Source: Mycolicibacterium senegalense (GTDB taxonomy: Bacteria; Actinomycetota; Actinomycetes; Mycobacteriales; Mycobacteriaceae). From it: a DNA stretch of 64,000 bases. The position numbers were made by a program, and so were the translations under genes. The notes under the pieces are model-generated. The model worked only from the letters and a program-made list of their open reading frames with translations. It was not told the DNA's origin and made no database searches. The stretch spans positions 1,240,001 to 1,304,000 of the forward strand of contig NZ_CP081000.1 in NCBI RefSeq assembly GCF_019645875.1. The letters run 5' to 3'. Positions 8,896 through 17,393 of this stretch are shown here, in pieces. Positions within the stretch are counted from its first letter, which is position 1. Each line of letters opens with the position of its first letter.

Positions 8896-11118
8896 GTGGC
8901 GAACCTGGTCATCGCGTCGAACAGCAAGGCGATGTCGAAGCTGGACGGCTCGATCAAGAACAAGGTGTATGACTTCTTCGAGAAGCTGAACGCCGACGAC
9001 ACGCAACCTTCATTGCACATCGAACCGTTGCATGTGGCGGTCGATCCCCGGGTGCGGACAGGCCGCGTCGACCTGCACTACCGCGCCGTGCTGTTCCGGG
9101 TGGACGACAAGTCCAGCGGACCGACCTACATCTATATGGGCACATGGGGCCACGACGAAGCGATCAAACTCGCCGAACGTGCCACACTGCGGGTCAATCC
9201 GATCAACGGCACCCTCGAAGGTCTGATCGGCGAACCTGCGGAACAGGCTGTGTCCGAGACTGTTTCACCGGTGCGCGTTGAGAAGCCCGCGGTGATGTAT
9301 CTCGCCGGGTTCGGCTACAAGCTCGAAGACCTCACCGAGGGACTCGGCCTGAGCCCCGCCGTCGCCGATCGCGCGATGGCCGCCCCCGACGAGGCGGCGT
9401 TGTTGGAGGCCGCCGAGGGCGCGCTGGATTGGGAGGGCAGTGCGCTCCTGGATCTCGCAACCGGTATCGCGATCTCCGATATCCGCGAGAAGCACGGCTT
9501 CACCGAAGAACCGGTCGATCCCTCGCTTACCGGGGACCAGCAGATCATCAAGGCTCTGGAACGGCCGGCATCGAAGATGCAATTCGCCTTCATCGAGGAC
9601 AACGAGGAGCTGCGACGCATCATCGAAGGGGGCGACTTCGCGGCGTGGCGTATCTTCCTGCACCCTGAGCAGCGCAAGTACGTCGAGGCCAACTACAGCG
9701 GCGCTTTCCGGCTGTCCGGAGGTGCCGGGACCGGCAAGACGGTAGTGGCTATCCACCGGGCACGACGCCTTGCTCGGGACAACCCGCAGGCCCGAATTGT
9801 TTTGACCACCTACAACCGGACTCTTGCTGACGGTCTGAAAGCCGATCTCCGCGCACTCGATCCCGAGGTGGTCATCGCCGACAAGCCCGGTGACCCGGGA
9901 GTATACGTGGGTGGCCTGGATGCGCTCGGCAAGGCTGTTCTCGACCTGTCCTCCGCCCGCCTCCCGGCCGCGTGTGAAAGTCTTTTCGGGCGCAGCGGCC
10001 TCGAAATCAGTTCGAAACGCACCGATTCGGCAGCTGTGTGGCGTGATGTCGTGCAGACGGTCGACTCCGGTTTGGACACCAAACTGGCAACACCGGCGTT
10101 TCTCGACACTGAGTACATCGCAGTGGTGCTGGCCAACCGGATCACCACGCTGGAGCAGTACGCGAAAGTCGCTCGGCCGGGCCGTGGGGTTCGGCTCAGC
10201 CGCCCGCAACGTATCGCAGTGTGGAAGCTCGTCGATGCGTACCGGCGGCAGAGTCAAATGGACGAGACGATCAGTTTCCCTGAGGTGCTCGCACTGGCTG
10301 CCGAAGCGCTGCGTCTGCGGGCCGAGGACGGCGGCGGATACCTGGTCGACCACGTCATCGTCGACGAAGCGCAGGATCTCCACGCCACGCACTGGGCGTT
10401 GCTGCGTGCGCTGGTCGCCGAAGGGACGAACGATTTGTTCATCGCCGAGGATTCGCACCAGCGGATCTACGGTAGCCCGGTTGTGTTGGGCCGCTTCGGA
10501 ATCAAGATCGTCGGTCGCTCACGTCGGCTGACCCTGAACTACCGGACGACCGCACAGAACCTGCGCTTTGCGATGGGCGTCCTCGCCGGCGCCGACTATC
10601 GAGACCTGGAGCAGGGTGAGGAGAAGTCAAGCGATTACCGGTCGGCCCGCAATGGTCCTGTGCCCGAACTGATCGCGTGCCCCGACCTGACCGCGGAACT
10701 CGACACCGTCGCGGCCACCATCAAATCCTGGATCGATGAGGGAGTGCCCGAGGAGAACATCGCCGTGCTCACCCGCAGCCAAGATGAGCGTGACCGGTTC
10801 GTCCGCGGGCTGGGGGAGCGCGGCGTCTCGGCACGGGCACTGGACAAGGCTGCCGCCGGCCCGGGCCATCCGCTGGTGCTGACCATGCACCGAGCGAAAG
10901 GCATGGAGTTCTCCCGGGTGATCCTGTCCGGCGCCGACGACAAGCACGTGCCTGCGGTCGCGACAATGCGCAATGTGCCCGACGAGGAACGCGCGGAAGC
11001 ACTGTTGCGTGAACGCTCTCTGCTGTATGTCGCCAGCAGTCGGGCGCGGGACGCGCTCGTGGTGACGTGGAGTGGGAAGCGGAGCGAGCTGTTGGGGCCC
11101 GCGGGAGAGGCCGACTGA
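8896..11118 (+). CDS. UvrD/Rep-type superfamily I helicase with RelE-like N-terminal domain
   Basis: 740 residues from a GTG that immediately follows the TAG of the giant helicase (zero spacing). Residues about 1-105 resemble the RelE/ParE toxin fold, with a VDLHYRAVLFRV strand and GTWGHDEAIKLAER, a pattern commonly fused to helicases of this family. The helicase core has Walker A GGAGTGKT (275-282), VDEAQD (489-494), LNYRTT, TMHRAKGMEF and YVASSRAR. It should be a 3'-5' DNA translocase. The tight operon link with the DUF1998 helicase, DUF262 protein and methylase suggests it is part of the same defence machine. The RelE-like part may be a structural or nucleic-acid-binding module; whether it keeps ribonuclease residues cannot be judged here. 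Confidence 0.88.
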   Translation: MANLVIASNSKAMSKLDGSIKNKVYDFFEKLNADDTQPSLHIEPLHVAVDPRVRTGRVDLHYRAVLFRVDDKSSGPTYIYMGTWGHDEAIKLAERATLRVNPINGTLEGLIGEPAEQAVSETVSPVRVEKPAVMYLAGFGYKLEDLTEGLGLSPAVADRAMAAPDEAALLEAAEGALDWEGSALLDLATGIAISDIREKHGFTEEPVDPSLTGDQQIIKALERPASKMQFAFIEDNEELRRIIEGGDFAAWRIFLHPEQRKYVEANYSGAFRLSGGAGTGKTVVAIHRARRLARDNPQARIVLTTYNRTLADGLKADLRALDPEVVIADKPGDPGVYVGGLDALGKAVLDLSSARLPAACESLFGRSGLEISSKRTDSAAVWRDVVQTVDSGLDTKLATPAFLDTEYIAVVLANRITTLEQYAKVARPGRGVRLSRPQRIAVWKLVDAYRRQSQMDETISFPEVLALAAEALRLRAEDGGGYLVDHVIVDEAQDLHATHWALLRALVAEGTNDLFIAEDSHQRIYGSPVVLGRFGIKIVGRSRRLTLNYRTTAQNLRFAMGVLAGADYRDLEQGEEKSSDYRSARNGPVPELIACPDLTAELDTVAATIKSWIDEGVPEENIAVLTRSQDERDRFVRGLGERGVSARALDKAAAGPGHPLVLTMHRAKGMEFSRVILSGADDKHVPAVATMRNVPDEERAEALLRERSLLYVASSRARDALVVTWSGKRSELLGPAGEAD

Positions 11119-11291
11119 GTTGCCGGCAGCGGTGATGTGATGCGGTCCAAGGTGATCTGGATTCCTGAGGTGAGCCCCGTCCACAAAGGGAGCCCCGCGA
11201 TCTGCGGTTGGCGATCGATCAAAAGGCTCAGGAATAGCCGCGCTTATCCCACGCGACCGTGCCCGTTCACCGGCCGCTCGACTGGAGCTAC

Positions 11292-12245
11292 CTACGGCCT
11301 CGGTCCAAGAAGGGTGATGGCGATAGCTGAGATCAGGACAGTAGCGACGACAGCCATGATGGCACCCAAGTTCTGGGTCTTCCTCTCAGCTGAACCGGTT
11401 CTCGGCGCGTGGACAACCATGATCAATCCGCCGATACGGAGACGGCTGCCGTCCTGAAGAGGCGTCCGCTTCCCCGACGCCAGTTCAATATGCTCGACTA
11501 GACCATCTTTGAAAACAAGGCTTGAAACTTGGGGAGGTAGTCCCTTCTTGAAGATGTGCTCTTCCCCTCCTCCTCCGACGAACACAGGTTCCGCGCCTAG
11601 ACCAACGCGCGACGTTTCATAGGGAGCCCATTCCACTTCGACGCTGGCTTCGCGACCGATGTTCTGTACGAAATACATCGCCAAGCCAAGGGCGAGTCCG
11701 AGCAGCGCCACTCCCACGACCCGTCCTGCGAAACCCGGCAGGACCATCGACGCCAATAGGAACCCGATACACCCGATGGCGCCCCCAAGTGCTCCAGCAC
11801 CGGTGCCGCGACCTAAACCAAGGTTGGGCACCGCTTTCGATAGCAAGGCCCCCAGGAGTGCTCCCATCAATGACCAAGCCGCGATTCGCAGGGCGTAATA
11901 CTTGAGCTCGAAGGAACCGATATCCATACTGAACAGGTACTGCGCCGCGGCACCGGATACGAAGCCGGCAAGGGCGCTGACTCCGAGAACCTGCAATCCG
12001 CGAGTCGAAATCAAATCGTGCCGCAGATACCACTCGCCTGCGACGAATAGCGTGAGTCCCAGGATGCTCGAAAAGACGGCTGACCACAGACCGATCTCTA
12101 CAACCAGACGCAACCGACTGGCGGCGAAAACTGGACTACCAGCCAGAATTTCGGCGAACACAGCGCCGATTGCGCCACCAGAAATACCCGCAATGGCGTA
12201 CAGCAGTTGCTGGTTCGACCTCAATGCGTTCAGACACCTAGGCAT
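11292..12245 (-). CDS. Polytopic membrane protein with FHA-like C-terminal domain
   Basis: 317 residues. The first two thirds hold about six hydrophobic segments (for example IGAVFAEILAG, LWSAVFSSILGLTLFV, GALGGAIGCIGFLLASMVL, VVGVALLGLALGLAMYFV). A soluble stretch of about 90 residues follows with a beta-rich pattern: SRVGLGAEPVFVGGG, VSSLVFKDGLVEHIEL, LQDGSRLRIGGLIMVV. This resembles a divergent forkhead-associated domain, and one final membrane helix (AIMAVVATVLISAIAITLL) ends the protein. It is the last gene of the vWA-phosphatase-kinase operon, 33 bp after the lipoprotein gene. An FHA-like module beside a kinase and a phosphatase suggests it reads phosphothreonine; that is inference, as the canonical GRxxxxN..S..H residues are not obvious. 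Confidence 0.6.
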   Translation of the reverse strand: MPRCLNALRSNQQLLYAIAGISGGAIGAVFAEILAGSPVFAASRLRLVVEIGLWSAVFSSILGLTLFVAGEWYLRHDLISTRGLQVLGVSALAGFVSGAAAQYLFSMDIGSFELKYYALRIAAWSLMGALLGALLSKAVPNLGLGRGTGAGALGGAIGCIGFLLASMVLPGFAGRVVGVALLGLALGLAMYFVQNIGREASVEVEWAPYETSRVGLGAEPVFVGGGGEEHIFKKGLPPQVSSLVFKDGLVEHIELASGKRTPLQDGSRLRIGGLIMVVHAPRTGSAERKTQNLGAIMAVVATVLISAIAITLLGPRP

Positions 12246-12278
12246 ACTACGAACCTCGCTCTTTGTTTCTCGTGAACT

Positions 12279-13208
12279 TCAGCACCGTGTTGCTGGAAAC
12301 GCGCCCAAATGATCAATAACCCATTTGGCTAACGCATCGACTTGCGTGAGCCCCGTTTGGAAAGCACCATTTGAGGGAAGTGCCGCTACTGCTATCCCTA
12401 CGAGGCCAGAACCTGTTTCAACCAGCGCGATTTGGCGCACCAGATAATTACCTTCGGGCGATGGGCCCCAGCCACCTTTGACAGCAGCGTTGGCTTTGCC
12501 AGCTAATCCCCACTGCTGATTGTCACCAACGTTACGCATGTCGTCGATCACCGAATCGCTTTGGCTCAGACATGGCAATTTCGACATGAACGCCGCCTGA
12601 TTCGCCAGCGACCAGTCAGTTTGCCCGAACGCTGTGAACTCGCTTCTCGTTTTTTCCGACTGCACGACGGTCGAAGCGTCGCCGGCCTCTTTAAGGACCG
12701 CGCCCACGGACTGTGCGGCTTCTGACGGTTGCCCAAGCTGAGCCCATAGTGCCTCCGCGGCCGAATTATCGGAGGCTTTGATCGCGGGAATGACAAGGGG
12801 CGCGGCAGATTCATCCGAGTGGCGAAGCGCGGCTATGGCGAGAGGGACCTTAATGGTTGACCATGCAGGACCGTTCTTCCACGAGCCGAAGCTCTGAACT
12901 CCGTCGCCGCTCGCGATAGCAACCCCGACGTCGCCAGCAATGCCGGCGGCTACTTCTTCAAAGCTCTGCTGAAGGTCATGAACGGGCACGCTCTTGACAG
13001 TCGGCGATGCAACAACTGTCGATGAAGTCGATCTCGGTTGATTGGTTTCCGAAACTTCAGCGGGCTGGTCACCTAGGGAATCAGCAGTAGCGAGATATCC
13101 ACGAGCGTTGCAAGCAACGATTGCTGTGAGGTACACCGACAACACGGCAACGGATAAAATTCTGCGCCCACTGGGAACGGTCTTGTTAATAGAGATACAC
13201 CTCCGCAT
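12279..13208 (-). CDS. Lipoprotein with class A beta-lactamase (serine hydrolase) fold
   Basis: 309 residues from ATG 13208, which overlaps the end of the kinase gene by 23 bp; a longer in-frame start at 13256 is less likely. A basic N-terminus and hydrophobic segment end in a lipobox-like IVAC. The body carries the three landmarks of class A beta-lactamase and DD-peptidase folds in order: STIK (SxxK) near residue 115, SDN near 147 and KGG near 243. Relatives in actinobacteria are secreted serine hydrolases of unknown substrate, so beta-lactam resistance should not be assumed; the omega-loop glutamate was not identified. Its place between a transmembrane kinase and an FHA-like membrane protein suggests an envelope function tied to that signalling operon. 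Confidence 0.7.
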   Translation of the reverse strand: MRRCISINKTVPSGRRILSVAVLSVYLTAIVACNARGYLATADSLGDQPAEVSETNQPRSTSSTVVASPTVKSVPVHDLQQSFEEVAAGIAGDVGVAIASGDGVQSFGSWKNGPAWSTIKVPLAIAALRHSDESAAPLVIPAIKASDNSAAEALWAQLGQPSEAAQSVGAVLKEAGDASTVVQSEKTRSEFTAFGQTDWSLANQAAFMSKLPCLSQSDSVIDDMRNVGDNQQWGLAGKANAAVKGGWGPSPEGNYLVRQIALVETGSGLVGIAVAALPSNGAFQTGLTQVDALAKWVIDHLGAFPATRC

Positions 13209-14754
13209 TAACACCACCCCAGCACGTGATCCAATCTTCGTGGGCAGGAGCTGCACAAGTCACTATGAACAATCGACCTCCGGGCGCACAATCTGCTCCG
13301 GAGACGCTGTCGCAGCGCACAGACCCTGCTACTTCCATGGTTCGTCGTTCTTTAGAGGGCTCTGCAAAATGGCGCCAGTACGCGACGAGAATGCTGTCGG
13401 TAAATTTGCATGAAGTTCGCGCGGTTCCACGTATCGCCTTCGTCGCCCAGCCTGACCGATCCGTTAGGTGATACCCGCCGCTACAGGATTCCTTGTTCGG
13501 GTCTAGCCCTGGAGCCTCGGCGGGCGGAATTACGTTGGTGGGAGTCGGCGATGGGGTTGGCATGAACGGCGGGATCGTGGATGTAGAAGTCGACCTTGGC
13601 GTAGTCGTTGTTATCGTCGTGCGATTTTCAGGGGCTTGTGCTCCATCGGAAGACGACGCTAAACCAACTTTCGCAGCCAGAACGGTCACGCCGAGCACGA
13701 CGGGAAGCAGCAGCCAGGCCAGTGTGCGGGGAAACTTGGACGGTGGCGAGGCAAGTGTTGCCGTACGCGCGTAGGCCTGGGGAGCAGTGCCGCCTGGCGA
13801 ATTGTGACGTTGTGCCGCAGGATTAGATGTCGTCGGAGGAATTATCTGCACCGAGGTCGTCGCGGGTGGCGCAGGAGGCGGCGGCGCATTCAATGGCGCA
13901 GTTCGCCAAGCCTGTTCCAGTGCTGAATCCCATATCGATAAGGTCGGTCGATTCGCTGGGGGTTGGGTGAGTGTATCGGTGACGACCTTGCGCAAACTGG
14001 GATGAACCGAAGCAGGTAGTTGTGCGGGGTTCTTGGCATCCTGGCTTCCCACGATCAGCCTCAATGTCAGAAGCCCAAGTTTGTAACAGTCGGAGAAGGT
14101 TGTCGCCTTCTCCTCGCCGGAGGGAACTTCCCAACCCGGAGTCTCCAACTGCGTTGTCAAAGACACGCCGTTGACGCGCATCGCATCGCAGTCGATGAAA
14201 TAAATCTCGGGATTACTTGACAAAGCAAACAAGAGATTTTTCGGCGAAAGGTCACCGACGCAGATGTTGTGATCATGCAGAAATGTCAAGGCAGAGACCA
14301 AGCTGCGCAGCAACCCATACCGCTGACGGTCGGATATCATTTGGCCGCCGAAACTTCTTGCCAGCACGTTGGGCTCGTTTAGGAGGTGCTGGAACTCTGC
14401 GGCGATCTTCGACGGACCCTTGACTGTCCAGAAGTCGGTGAAAAACTCATCTGGAATAGTAGGCATTACGAAGCCCGTGGCTCTGCCGCTATCCTCCACG
14501 ATCCGACATGGCCACGCCGCAATGCTGATCAGCCGCGCGCCCTGCCCGTAGGGAAGGGATTCGAGAAATGCTGGCATTGCCTTGAGTGCATCCACATCCA
14601 GTGCGGCTAACACAGCCTGCTTGTACTCTTTGTAAACCATGGATTTAGCGAAAGGAATACTGATCTGGGGTGCTTTATACACAACCCCTTGACCGCCCTG
14701 ACTTATCTTCACCAAGGTTCCCGAAATTCGGGAGAGTTCGATGGGTTGGGTCAC
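13186..14754 (-). CDS. Transmembrane Ser/Thr protein kinase-like protein
   Basis: 522 residues, GTG start. The N-terminal 290 residues form a protein kinase fold: glycine-rich loop SQGGQGVVYKA, a lysine strand MVYKEYK, catalytic loop VGDLSPKNLLF (with VGD in place of HRD) and metal-binding FIDCDAM (DCD in place of DFG). This is the divergent kinase family found beside PP2C phosphatases and vWA proteins, not the PknB family. A Pro/Ala-rich linker leads to one membrane helix (LAWLLLPVVLGVTVLAAKVGLA) and an extracellular Thr/Pro-rich stalk plus a cysteine-containing domain of about 120 residues. It should phosphorylate cytoplasmic targets in response to an envelope signal. It lies 22 bp after the phosphatase gene in the same operon. 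Confidence 0.8.
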   Translation of the reverse strand: MTQPIELSRISGTLVKISQGGQGVVYKAPQISIPFAKSMVYKEYKQAVLAALDVDALKAMPAFLESLPYGQGARLISIAAWPCRIVEDSGRATGFVMPTIPDEFFTDFWTVKGPSKIAAEFQHLLNEPNVLARSFGGQMISDRQRYGLLRSLVSALTFLHDHNICVGDLSPKNLLFALSSNPEIYFIDCDAMRVNGVSLTTQLETPGWEVPSGEEKATTFSDCYKLGLLTLRLIVGSQDAKNPAQLPASVHPSLRKVVTDTLTQPPANRPTLSIWDSALEQAWRTAPLNAPPPPAPPATTSVQIIPPTTSNPAAQRHNSPGGTAPQAYARTATLASPPSKFPRTLAWLLLPVVLGVTVLAAKVGLASSSDGAQAPENRTTITTTTPRSTSTSTIPPFMPTPSPTPTNVIPPAEAPGLDPNKESCSGGYHLTDRSGWATKAIRGTARTSCKFTDSILVAYWRHFAEPSKERRTMEVAGSVRCDSVSGADCAPGGRLFIVTCAAPAHEDWITCWGGVNAEVYLY

Positions 14755-14776
14755 CGATGTACTCTGTCTACGTGAC

Positions 14777-16045
14777 TCATGTGCAGTGCCTCACTCCCGC
14801 CGGCTGTGCCACAACTTCGCTGCCTCTCTGATCAGGGACGCGCGGCCGTATAGCGACCAGTGTGCGGTCGTCATCGAACGTCTCACGACTAAAATCCACC
14901 GCGTGGGCGAACTCGAGGAGCGAGGGCGGATTGGTAGTACCAAACAGGTGCCGGAAAAGGTTTCCGACACCGCCCTGTCCTCCGCCCAACGGATCACCAA
15001 TCCCATCGGTACCGAGCAACAACACGTCCCCAAACTCAAGTTCGACAATGGTGGGCTCGACTCGGGCTGGGACTCGTGGAAGACCTGAGACAGCAGACGA
15101 CGAAATGCCACCCTCACCGACCGCTTTCCCGTCCAACACAGCACGGAATTCACCGCCCCGCAGAAGCCATGCGCCAGAATCGCCAATCCCAATGACGAAG
15201 GCTCGATAGACACCGAAACCGACTGCCTCCACGACTGCGCAAGTCATGGTGGTAGCCAACTCTTTCTCGGTCAAACCAGGATCGGGGTGGGGAGTGTTAA
15301 AGAGAACTTGCGCTCGTTCCGTCAACGCCCATGCCGTACTTTTGACCAGGGCTTCCCAGTCAGTATCTTCGGTGTCGTTGGGGGCTTGGGAAAGTAACCA
15401 CTGCGTGGCGTAGTTGACCACGGCGCTTGATCCCAGGTGCGATTGAGTAGCCGCAGATACGCCATCGGCAACAACCGCAATAATGCGACCGTCGGGCATT
15501 AGATGGATTGCGAAATCATCTTGACGGGGAGCTCCGTTATACCGGTGGAAGTGGCCCCGTAGAGACGCCCCCAGCACCGTCATCGCATCGCTCGACCATC
15601 CATCAATAACAGTGTCGGGGCGGAAGGGTACCGACCGAAATGCGTCGCCTATCGGGACCGGCTCGACGTCGGGCGAGGCGGTGCCGATGACCAACTGCGG
15701 CACTCGAATAGGTCCAGAAATCTCCGAAACGACAGCTTGTGGCGGGCGCTCGGGTCGGCCGCCTGACACATCGGTATCGCGATCCGACGACTGCTCCTCG
15801 ATGGAGGAGAGGCCAGCACTAACCTCGGCAGAAAAAGCAGGGGCATTCGAAACCAGGTTCTCCCGCCCAGGCAGGTCTGGCAGCCTGCCGAAACCACGGG
15901 CATCGTTCAACGGGTCGTAGTTCGCCGCTACCTCAACAGCATCATCATCAGAGGTGTTGCTATGGGCGAACGGTCCCGTGGCGTCGTCAGCGTCGTTCCG
16001 TGGCCTCAACCGCTTAGCCCAACGACGTTTTGGCGATTCAGCCAT
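14777..16045 (-). CDS. PP2C-family Ser/Thr protein phosphatase
   Basis: 422 residues, ATG start with a GGAG Shine-Dalgarno. About 140 N-terminal residues are polar and low in complexity, then a PP2C catalytic domain follows: RQDDFAI, VADGVSAATQSHLGS, a TMTCAVVEA strand, LLLGTDGIGDPL and FDDDRTLVAI. The aspartates that hold the two metals are therefore present. It presumably reverses the phosphorylation made by the kinase encoded 22 bp downstream, and it follows the vWA gene by 15 bp. A vWA-PP2C-kinase trio is the hallmark of the TerY-P signalling module described in bacteria. Confidence 0.88.
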   Translation of the reverse strand: MAESPKRRWAKRLRPRNDADDATGPFAHSNTSDDDAVEVAANYDPLNDARGFGRLPDLPGRENLVSNAPAFSAEVSAGLSSIEEQSSDRDTDVSGGRPERPPQAVVSEISGPIRVPQLVIGTASPDVEPVPIGDAFRSVPFRPDTVIDGWSSDAMTVLGASLRGHFHRYNGAPRQDDFAIHLMPDGRIIAVVADGVSAATQSHLGSSAVVNYATQWLLSQAPNDTEDTDWEALVKSTAWALTERAQVLFNTPHPDPGLTEKELATTMTCAVVEAVGFGVYRAFVIGIGDSGAWLLRGGEFRAVLDGKAVGEGGISSSAVSGLPRVPARVEPTIVELEFGDVLLLGTDGIGDPLGGGQGGVGNLFRHLFGTTNPPSLLEFAHAVDFSRETFDDDRTLVAIRPRVPDQRGSEVVAQPAGVRHCT

Positions 16046-16060
16046 ATCTCCGTCGAGCCG

Positions 16061-16726
16061 CTACAGAATATCGACAGCCAACGAGAAACCTTCCGGCTTC
16101 TCCATCAACAGCTCGGCAGAACCCGATGCCAGTGCCTGACCGGAGCTAATCACTGATTGTGTCAGCGACGTGATGAACTCGCTAATCGCCGCGCCGGTAT
16201 CAACACCTTTCGCTGCGATGAATGCGTACTCAGGCTTCGTAGCAACATCTTTCACAGTCGTGGCGTCCGCATCGCCGATGCCAAAGGCAAGGATGTTCGG
16301 ACGACCATGCTGGGCTAGCAGGTTTGTGCGTGCGGCCGGCCAGTCATCGCCCACGTTTGGCTGGCCATCGGTAAGAAAAAATACCGCGGGACGGTTCACC
16401 GCGAACCCCTGGGACTTCAGGGTGGGAACGTCCTGATTGACGCGTGTAGTGAGTTCGTTGAACGCCGACGCGTAAGAGGTCATCCCTCGCGCTTGCAGTA
16501 TGGGCATCGCCGGAAGCGCGCGTAGGTCGCTGGGCTCAAGGTAGGTACGAGCAGTGTCGGAGAATCCGATGACAGAAAATCGCACCTTGGCTGCGGCAAA
16601 CGATTCCTTCTGTAATGAATCCTGGAGTGTCACCAGGCCAGCATTTAGCTCCGTGATGTTCTGGGTCATTGATCCCGACTCGTCTGCGACGAAGTACACC
16701 GGAAGTACCGTGCCCTGTGGTTCCAC
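16061..16726 (-). CDS. von Willebrand factor A domain protein (TerY-like)
   Basis: 221 residues, GTG start with GGGGAT upstream; first gene of the minus-strand operon running to 11292. A single vWA domain starts near residue 12: FVADESGSM carries the metal-ion-dependent adhesion site motif DxSxS, GMTSYASA supplies the MIDAS threonine and FFLTDGQPNVGDDW the distal aspartate. Small stand-alone vWA proteins of this type (TerY) form a triad with PP2C phosphatase and kinase genes, as here. It probably acts as a metal-dependent protein-binding scaffold. Immediately upstream lies the left end of a decayed IS3-type element, which may have separated the operon from its original promoter region. Confidence 0.85.
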   Translation of the reverse strand: MEPQGTVLPVYFVADESGSMTQNITELNAGLVTLQDSLQKESFAAAKVRFSVIGFSDTARTYLEPSDLRALPAMPILQARGMTSYASAFNELTTRVNQDVPTLKSQGFAVNRPAVFFLTDGQPNVGDDWPAARTNLLAQHGRPNILAFGIGDADATTVKDVATKPEYAFIAAKGVDTGAAISEFITSLTQSVISSGQALASGSAELLMEKPEGFSLAVDIL

Positions 16727-16800
16727 CTATGATCCCCTTTACCGCTTTGCTCGGAGCCCCCCGCCCGGGTGGACCATAGAATTTAACCATAGCGTCAATA

Positions 16801-16824
16801 GATCGTCCCGGTGATTTCGGAGAC
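16801..16824 (+). repeat. IS3-type left inverted repeat
   Basis: Starts GATCGTCCCGGTGATTTCGG and pairs with the right end at 17370-17393 with 19 of 24 matches. Confidence 0.7.
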
Positions 16825-16848
16825 TTCTTTCTTGTGAAGGAGGGAGTC

Positions 16849-17369
16849 ATGGCGGGTTCGAGGAAGTGCCTGCACGGTGCTCGCCGGGGAAGATCAAGTG
16901 CACCACCATCGCCGACCCGCAAGCCGAACGGCCTGCTGATCTGGTGGGCCGACGGTTCAGTCCGAACGCGCCAAACATGTTGTGGGTAGTCGATTTTACG
17001 TATGCATCGACATGGTCAGGGGCGGGTGCACGTGGCGTTCGTGATCGACGCATACGCCCGCCGGATCGTCGGGTGGCGCCGCGACCACTATGACCTCACA
17101 GCTGGTGCTCGACGCCATCGAGCACGCGAGCTGGGCCCGGCACCGCGAAGGAATCAACGACCTGACCGGGCTGATCCATCACAACGATCGCGGCAGTCAG
17201 TACACGTCATCGCGTTCACCGACCGATTGATCGAAGCCGGCATCGACTCCTCGGTCGGCGCCACCGGCGACTCCTACGACAATGCGCTTGCCGAGACGAT
17301 CAACGGCCTCTGCAAAACCGATACCTTCACCACCGAACTCAGCACACCGCCGATTTCTCAAACCAGTAG
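16849..17369 (+). pseudogene. IS3-family transposase OrfB remnant (frameshifted, deleted)
   Basis: Fragments of an rve integrase-type transposase occur in three frames. ATG 16849 begins an OrfA-like MAGSRK start that runs at once into OrfB sequence, so orfA has been deleted. One frame gives CTTIADPQ...NMLWVVDFTY with the first catalytic Asp. A second, from about 17030, gives VAFVIDAYARRIVGW. A third, from 17090, gives LVLDAIEHASWARH and HHNDRGSQYTS with the second Asp. The second frame then resumes with SSVGATGDSYDNALAETING, holding the catalytic Glu. Three or more frame changes and the missing C-terminus make it inactive. Confidence 0.8.
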
Positions 17370-17393
17370 GTCTCCGGACACACCGGGGCGATT
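17370..17393 (-). repeat. IS3-type right inverted repeat
   Basis: On the minus strand it reads AATCGCCCCGGTGTGTCCGG and continues AGAC, matching the left repeat at 16801-16824 in 19 of 24 positions. Confidence 0.7.

Noticed and set aside
12279..13208. Calling the lipoprotein a beta-lactamase resistance gene
   Set aside because: The three fold motifs are present, but divergence is large and the deacylating Glu was not located, so only the fold and not resistance is supported.
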